DNA of 11,281 nucleotides. Source: Ectocarpus siliculosus. Lineage: Eukaryota; Sar; Phaeophyceae; Ectocarpales; Ectocarpaceae. Each line of letters starts with the position of its first letter. Within the stretch, counting starts at the first letter, position 1. Positions 10,101 through 11,281 of this stretch are shown here, in pieces. The stretch is from contig FN649734.1 in assembly GCA_000310025.1 (NCBI GenBank), forward strand, positions 4,528,840 through 4,540,120. Direction: 5' to 3'. The notes under the pieces are model-generated. The model was not told the DNA's origin. It made no database searches and saw only the letters and a list, made by a program, of their open reading frames with translations. Made by a program: the position numbers and the translations under genes.

Positions 10101-11088
10101 GCTACATAGCTTTCTTGAACAAGCGAAAGAAAATCGGCATGACCTCATTACCCACAGCCCTCTCGTTCCGTATGGGTCCAACCATTGGAAAACGGAATGT
10201 TCCCATTAAATCTTCCCACGGAGGCATACGACAAGCACAGACGCACAAAAGCAGGCCCTGCATGCACCGACGGAACATTGTAATCGTACATATCTGAAGT
10301 GCTGTCTTAACCCCCACCGAATTACTGCTCGGCTACGACATCCACAAGAAAGAGATACGATTTCCGACAGTAGTAACGGCGCCATCCAAATCAGAAAAAC
10401 AACTTCTTTTTGTGTGCCGACATAGAAACTGCTGTACGGGAGCTGGACAACTGCTGGATGTCCCACCAACTGCAGGCATGTTCTGAATGGCATAATGGCA
10501 ACAGGCACATATCGTGACAAGGCTGACTTCACTTACACAACAAAGATTCGTAAACAGCAGTCGTGTGGTGGGAGTAGTTTTCCCCACGTAACGTCTTTTG
10601 GCTGAAAATTCTCGCACGTGAAATTCCTTCTCCGCGACATTTAAGTGCTACAAAGACAGCAGGTGTCAAGTTTTTCAACATCTCCGCTGCCACTGCTGTC
10701 TTCAACAACATGACGTCGTCACCACAGACCTCTCTGCCCACCCGCATGCATGCCCGCTTCTCCGTGCTGACTCTGTCTCCGTCTGTCTCTGTCATTTTTT
10801 TCGCCCGCCCTGTGATTTCTAATCTACCCACCCACCCCCTCCCCCTCTATGGTCTAACGACTACTTTATGCGTTTACACCCCCCCCCCAAAAAAAAAAAC
10901 TCTCATATTCCTCACCTGTAGGAAACATCTCTGCCGTTGAGGCCGGACCACGCCTCCTGGTAGCCCTGCACGAGTGCCGCCAGGTCTTGCTTCGTGAAGC
11001 CACCGTCACGATAGAGGTGAATGCTGTCCTTGCCCCCGCGGGGCCCCGTGGAAGGGTCCTGCCGGATCAACAGGCTCCCGGTGCGATC
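654..11088 (-). CDS. AAA+ ATPase, single AAA domain, 5'-partial, nine exons visible
   Basis: Spliced gene: join 11088-10916, 5570-5409, 4877-4781, 3855-3731, 3187-2974, 2612-2530, 1842-1698, 1275-1195, 722-654 (all minus). The exons total 1149 bases, giving 382 residues plus TAG with every junction in phase. Numbering from the first visible exon: an N-terminal region at 1-112, then the AAA domain from about 118 (PGWDSLAGY). Walker A GPPGTGKT is at about 170-177, the pore region MSKWYGESE at about 200-208, Walker B IIFIDEVDAL at about 225-234, sensor-1 ATNRK at about 272-276, SRF with candidate arginine finger at about 285-287, and SGRD at about 328-331. The ATPase motifs are intact, so an active nucleotide hydrolase is expected; AAA proteins usually remodel protein substrates as ring hexamers. 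It resembles uncharacterised single-AAA proteins of plants and algae that share the MHEATRRVLSV and YAKQLS signatures. Substrate and location are unknown, and no start codon or targeting signal is visible. Linking the first exon across the 5.3-kb intron is the least certain step. Confidence 0.92.
723..1194 (-). other. Intron H-I (472 bases)
   Basis: GT at 1194-1193 and AG at 724-723. It contains a 20-bp tandem duplication (948-967 and 968-987, CCTGCTGGCrGAAGTmGCGT, two mismatches). No coding potential is visible apart from read-through from exon H. Confidence 0.8.
948..987. repeat. 20-bp tandem duplication
   Basis: Two adjacent copies of CCTGCTGGC-A/G-GAAGT-C/A-GCGT, differing at two positions, inside the last intron. 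Confidence 0.85.
1195..1275 (-). CDS. Exon H of AAA ATPase gene: lid helix
   Basis: Acceptor CCCGTCGCAG, donor TTGAAG|GTGAGG. Its 27 codons read ETCQHAERRWASKLVRG and then QETSELPSLK. The C-x-x-A-E-R-x-W-A-S-K pattern follows directly from SGRDMK of exon G, as expected for the second helix of the AAA lid. Entry and exit are both phase 0. The frame stays open for about 40 codons past the donor, so intron retention would give a different C-terminus. Confidence 0.9.
1276..1697 (-). other. Intron G-H (422 bases) with CAA/CGA-type low-complexity tract
   Basis: The minus-strand donor opens with GTGTGTGTGTGGGGGGGAGG. From about 1440 to 1625 the plus strand is an interrupted ACA/ACG/CAG trinucleotide tract. 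It reads as Thr/Ala-rich or Val-rich nonsense in the various frames. I read it as intronic simple sequence, not a gene. Confidence 0.75.
1698..1842 (-). CDS. Exon G of AAA ATPase gene: arginine-finger region and C-terminal helical lid
   Basis: Acceptor CAACTCCCGCAG, donor GACATGAAG|GTGTGT. It encodes RFQLSIQFGLPD, TRREVFGLYAKQLS and ITAGMSGRDMK. The Arg after the split Ser is the candidate arginine finger. LPD..TRREVF..Y starts the small helical subdomain, and SGRD is the sensor-2 region. Many relatives have Asp where this protein has Gln after RF. Confidence 0.95.
1843..2529 (-). other. Intron F-G (687 bases)
   Basis: More than half of this intron is a 6-copy minisatellite (2123-2514) that starts 15 bases inside the donor. 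The remaining 1843-2122 is unique, moderately AT-rich sequence without a recognisable feature. Confidence 0.8.
2123..2514. repeat. Minisatellite, about 65-bp unit, six copies
   Basis: Copies start at about 2123, 2193, 2258, 2323, 2388 and 2452 (units of 63-70 bp). Each has AAATCAGCACCA, then a CTGTGCTCCTGTCTC block, then CAAG, a run of 6-13 A, and CATGTTGTGA. Divergence is mostly in A-run length and a few substitutions. In the minus frame it reads as repeated aromatic-rich peptides continuous with exon F. The splice donor at 2529 and the next exon's phase show that this is intron. Confidence 0.92.
2530..2612 (-). CDS. Exon F of AAA ATPase gene: sensor 1
   Basis: Acceptor GGTCACAAG, donor ATCAG|GTTCGT. 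It encodes VEGFEKGSKNILICATNRKD and then DLDAALI. The Asn of ATNRK is the sensor-1 residue. The first bases GTG could be mistaken for a donor, but the protein phase fixes the acceptor here. It leaves in phase 2, and AG plus C gives Ser before RF. Confidence 0.95.
2613..2973 (-). other. Intron E-F (361 bases) with low-complexity tract
   Basis: The plus-strand stretch 2785-2972 is an interrupted AAC/ACC/ATC trinucleotide tract. In the transcript it is a G/U-rich run starting right at the donor (GTGATGTTGGTGGTGATGG). The acceptor side 2613-2780 is ordinary AT-rich sequence. Confidence 0.8.
2974..3187 (-). CDS. Exon E of AAA ATPase gene: pore loop and Walker B
   Basis: Acceptor ATACTGCAG, donor CAGAAG|GTGATG. 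It has 71 codons containing IMSKWYGESEKKLSAIF (the KWYG aromatic pore-loop region), GGAIIFIDEVDALAGSR (Walker B with the catalytic Asp-Glu pair) and MHEATRRVLSVILQK. This is the longest and best conserved exon. The intron that follows begins immediately with TGG/TGA-type low-complexity sequence. Confidence 0.97.
3188..3730 (-). other. Intron D-E (543 bases)
   Basis: The donor half carries a diverged 54-bp minisatellite (3511 to about 3710) and a short AAAT microsatellite (3488-3510). The acceptor half is unique sequence with no sign of an exon. Confidence 0.8.
3511..3710. repeat. Diverged minisatellite, about 54-bp unit, nearly four copies
   Basis: Units begin at 3511, 3565, 3621 and 3673, each with A(A/G)CGCC, then an AGAGA-rich stretch, then (in the first three) AGCGTTC-AAC/GATCAATAC-like sequence. 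Spacing is 54, 56 and 52 bases. The last copy is truncated about 20 bases before the splice donor of exon D. Confidence 0.8.
3731..3855 (-). CDS. Exon D of AAA ATPase gene: Walker A
   Basis: Acceptor CCTGAAACAG, donor GGGAG|GTGAATG. It encodes EVYDVIARKTRTQFESNRPR and then AVLFEGPPGTGKTVSARVIAG. GPPGTGKT is the P-loop that binds the phosphates of ATP. The exon leaves in phase 2; AG plus A of the next exon gives Arg. Confidence 0.96.
3891..3910. repeat. (AG)n microsatellite, short
   Basis: Twenty bases of uninterrupted AG dinucleotides just inside the acceptor side of intron C-D. Confidence 0.9.
3946..4545. repeat. MITE-like diverged inverted repeat (about 90-105 bp arms)
   Basis: The left arm 3946-4052 and the reverse complement of the right arm 4455-4545 share, in order, AAGG-AGGAA, CTGGTGTTGG, AGGAA-CATCCG-TCAG, ACAGAG, AACGAT, TAGGATCAATCAT and CTGTCA, with small gaps; overall about three quarters identical by eye. 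The spacer of about 400 bases contains the (AG)n tract. This shape suits a decayed non-autonomous DNA transposon or an inverted duplication. No target-site duplication was recognised. Confidence 0.75.
4046..4104. repeat. (AG)n microsatellite, about 29 units
   Basis: Uninterrupted AG repeat of about 59 bases, contiguous with the inner end of the left arm of the inverted repeat. It reads as Arg-Glu or Leu-Ser runs, which are not genes. Confidence 0.97.
4781..4877 (-). CDS. Exon C of AAA ATPase gene: start of AAA core
   Basis: Acceptor with a T-rich tract ending in TTTTTTTCAG, donor CACCCG|GTGAGTAAG. It encodes ATGETPGWDSLAGYADVKQ followed by EIEDTLILPLRHP. The W-D-S-L-A-G-Y...K block and the following helix are the classical start of an AAA domain. 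It enters in phase 2 (completing Lys) and leaves in phase 0. Confidence 0.93.
4878..5408 (-). other. Intron B-C (531 bases) with CAA/CCA low complexity
   Basis: Plus-strand 5075-5345 is an interrupted CAA/CCA/ACC tract, which is U/G-rich in the transcript, on the donor side. The acceptor side ends in TG-repeat, TATATATA and T-run sequence before CAG at 4878. No exon is recognised. Confidence 0.8.
5409..5570 (-). CDS. Exon B of AAA ATPase gene: Ala/Pro/Ser-rich linker
   Basis: Acceptor CCGAAACAG precedes 5570 and donor GACAA|GTGAGG follows 5409, phase 2 on both sides. It encodes 53 full codons: FVIAPGE, a low-complexity Ala/Thr/Pro/Ser linker, then AEKLRQLGVEVFD. The last block runs directly into KATGETPGWDSLAGY of the next exon. 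In AAA proteins of this type a short helix and linker precede the AAA core, so this is probably the flexible neck. The exon is very GC-rich. Confidence 0.88.
5956..6188. mobile_element. Putative 233-bp MITE with CAG...CTG termini
   Basis: The 15-bp arm GGTCCCGATATATCG at 5966-5980 is repeated exactly in inverse at 6167-6181. Outward of it, CAGCAGCATT on the left matches the inverse of ACTACTG on the right with a 2-3 base gap, so both ends begin CAG. A TA dinucleotide precedes the left end, as in Tc1/mariner-pogo insertions, but the right end is followed by AA. There is a degenerate internal copy, GGTTCCGGATATATCGCGG, at 6003-6020. It is too small to encode a transposase. Confidence 0.55.
6706..6832. 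repeat. Long hairpin, 39-bp arms
   Basis: Arms 6706-6744 and 6794-6832 pair at 34 of 39 positions. An inner stem CGGTACGT/ACGTACCG (6761-6768, 6783-6790) closes a 14-base loop, with an asymmetric bulge of about 16 bases on the left. A transcript from either strand would fold into one extended stem. Confidence 0.8.
6941..6974. repeat. 12-bp perfect hairpin
   Basis: TTCAGGCGTTCC (6941-6952) and its exact inverse GGAACGCCTGAA (6963-6974) flank a 10-base loop inside the fold-back region. Confidence 0.9.
7846..8037 (-). ncRNA. U2 spliceosomal snRNA
   Basis: The RNA starts ATACCTTCTCGGCCTTTTGG followed by CTAAGATC, the near-universal U2 5' end. It contains the branch-site-pairing GTAGTA (8005-8000) within GTGTAGTATCTGTTCTAATC. 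Stem IIa (AATCAGT/ACTGATT) is followed by a perfect hairpin GACACTC-ATC-GAGTGTC. GTGTGAAAA of the IIa loop can instead pair with TTTTCACAC downstream, as in the conserved IIa/IIc switch. A TTTTTG Sm-type site lies at 7941-7936. The 3' domain has a GCCGG/CCGGC stem and ends in a hairpin GTCCC-CTCG-GGGAC at 7860-7847. The predicted length is about 192 nt, normal for U2. U2 pairs with the intron branch site in the spliceosome. The 3' end is placed just after the last hairpin and is accurate only to a few bases. An intact promoter argues for a functional copy. Confidence 0.96.
8064..8070 (-). promoter_or_regulatory. TATA box of U2 gene
   Basis: TATATAA on the minus strand, with 26 bases between its end and the predicted first base of U2. 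The same heptamer and nearly the same distance (27) occur at the U5 gene. Confidence 0.85.
8105..8119 (-). promoter_or_regulatory. Upstream sequence element of U2 gene
   Basis: TTGGCGCAGACCAAA, identical over all 15 bases to the element upstream of U5. It is preceded by TGAT seven bases upstream in both genes. It lies 34 bp upstream of the TATA box. Position and conservation match the proximal or upstream element of snRNA promoters, though the sequence is unlike the plant USE. Confidence 0.85.
8124..8675 (-). CDS. Doubtful 183-codon ORF between the snRNA genes
   Basis: No family is recognised. The frame reads a Cys/Ser-rich start, then DEHIEKLCTAFHNN, a Gln/Thr/Ala-rich middle (PLTVQQLQQVPPHQR), LHAMAYQELYSRLLLLQTSL and a basic end GRRKRTAADFFQMDRI. 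The middle looks protein-like, but the DNA is a CTG/CAG-rich tract, which inflates such frames. Its stop codon overlaps the TGAT just upstream of the U2 promoter element. A possible acceptor (ACTCTCTCAG near 8629) lies within it. It could be a nested gene, a cassette exon of the host gene, or chance; I lean to chance. Confidence 0.2.
   Translation of the reverse strand: MHTSDADVCVCCSHTLSARRAHHRPHCLPVSDATSPATLLYSRPANSLRSVTPDIMHQWPLPPAPPGDEHIEKLCTAFHNNTSTAAHQLSTAIPIYIPLTVQQLQQVPPHQRTAATTAVLHAMAYQELYSRLLLLQTSLSTVATRKDKDGSATQLGIDNSTAVDMSAGRRKRTAADFFQMDRI
9128..9142 (+). promoter_or_regulatory. Upstream sequence element of U5 gene
   Basis: TTGGCGCAGACCAAA, identical to the U2 element on the opposite strand. 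Here it is 23 bp from the TATA box, 11 bp closer than at U2. Confidence 0.85.
9166..9172 (+). promoter_or_regulatory. TATA box of U5 gene
   Basis: TATATAA, 27 bases before the predicted U5 start, matching the U2 arrangement. Confidence 0.85.
9200..9309 (+). ncRNA. U5 spliceosomal snRNA
   Basis: Diagnostic loop I CGCCTTTTACTA lies at 9234-9245; this loop contacts exon ends in the spliceosome. It sits on a long stem whose base is a perfect 9-bp pairing GATCCTCTC (9206-9214) with GAGAGGATC (9260-9268), with further CACG/CGTG and TTCA/TGAA pairings. The Sm site ATTTTTG is at 9286-9292, followed by the 3' hairpin CCCCA-CTCG-TGGGG (9294-9307). The predicted length of about 110 nt is normal for U5. 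The 5' end is set by analogy: 34 bases precede the loop against 35 in human U5. The end is placed two bases after the last hairpin and is accurate to a few bases. Confidence 0.95.
9310..10915 (-). other. Large intron A-B, right part; no gene recognised
   Basis: It begins with an A/C-rich stretch after U5 (9308-9370). It contains a 10-bp-arm hairpin ATTTTCCCGG/CCGGGAAAAT at 9634-9643 and 9652-9661, a pyrimidine-rich tract at 10757-10810, and C10A11 at 10879-10899 (G/T runs next to the exon A donor). The short frames on both strands have no recognisable domain. Confidence 0.55.
9634..9661. repeat. Hairpin with 10-bp perfect arms
   Basis: ATTTTCCCGG at 9634-9643 and its exact inverse at 9652-9661. 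Its role is unknown, and it is 325 bases downstream of U5. Confidence 0.8.
10916..11088 (-). CDS. Exon A of AAA ATPase gene (first visible exon)
   Basis: It is bounded by acceptor ATCCACAG at 11089-11096 and donor TACAG|GTGAGG at 10916/10915. It reads 57 codons plus two bases, with the segment DSIHLYRDGGFTKQDLAALV in the middle. It enters in phase 0 and leaves in phase 2; the trailing AG joins the G of the next exon to give Arg. No in-frame ATG lies nearby upstream, so earlier exons must lie outside the window. Membership of the AAA gene rests on strand, phase and protein-like content, because the next exon is 5.3 kb away. Confidence 0.7.
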
Positions 11089-11281
11089 CTGTGGATATCG
11101 TAAATACAATACAACGTTTCATGGCAGTTGTTAAATCACAAAGCACAGGTGAAAAAAAAGAAAGAAATCGATGGTTGGGGCAAGATTATTCGGGTCAGAC
11201 CACAATATTTATAATGTATGGACAATCAAGGCAGATTTATACTTTGGTAAAGGTTAGTCTACGTAATAAGAATTTTCCAAT
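11089..11281 (-). other. Partial intron upstream of exon A
   Basis: AT-rich sequence ending at the exon A acceptor. No in-frame ATG or other exon is recognised; the intron continues past the window edge. Confidence 0.6.

Noticed and set aside
10034-10532. Overlapping ORFs of 87 and 108 codons on opposite strands
   Set aside because: No domain, no splice or promoter context; consistent with chance frames in intron sequence.
9310-10915. Search for U1, U4, U6, tRNA or 5S genes near U5
   Set aside because: I found no further TTGGCGCAGACC element, no U6 ACAGAGA or U1 ACTTACCTG start, and no tRNA T-loop with a matching stem.

Overview
The window is nuclear DNA of an intron-rich eukaryote. I see GT-AG introns of 361-925 bases plus one of about 5.3 kb, GC-rich exons with a GC-rich third codon position, and abundant microsatellites and minisatellites inside introns. 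There is no prokaryotic operon structure. A brown alga or another stramenopile is my best guess from this architecture; that is inference, not proof.

One protein gene dominates. On the minus strand, nine exons (11088 down to 654) join with compatible phases into 382 residues plus a stop. They encode the C-terminal part of a single-domain AAA+ ATPase. Walker A is in the exon at 3731-3855, Walker B and the pore-loop region in 2974-3187, sensor 1 in 2530-2612, the candidate arginine finger and a C-terminal SGRD motif in 1698-1842, and a 69-base last exon ends in TAG at 654. The first exons lie beyond 11281. The seven introns between 654 and 5570 carry tandem or low-complexity repeats, mostly just inside their 5' splice sites, and one carries a long diverged inverted repeat around an (AG)n tract.

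The 5345-base intron (5571-10915) holds two spliceosomal RNA genes: U2 snRNA on the minus strand (8037 to about 7846) and U5 snRNA on the plus strand (about 9200-9309). They point away from each other. Both have a TATA box 33-34 bases upstream of the predicted RNA start and an identical 15-bp upstream element (TTGGCGCAGACCAAA). The gap from this element to the TATA box is 34 bp for U2 and 23 bp for U5, about one helical turn different. In plants, that difference separates RNA polymerase II from polymerase III snRNA promoters. This is the most interesting point in the window.

The same intron contains a 233-bp terminal-inverted-repeat element (5956-6188), a fold-back region (6566-7207) with a long hairpin, six exact copies of the 9-mer TACAGCAGT, and a doubtful 183-codon reading frame between the snRNA genes. 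The snRNA genes make core spliceosome components and the host gene is heavily spliced, but I infer no specific functional link beyond nesting.
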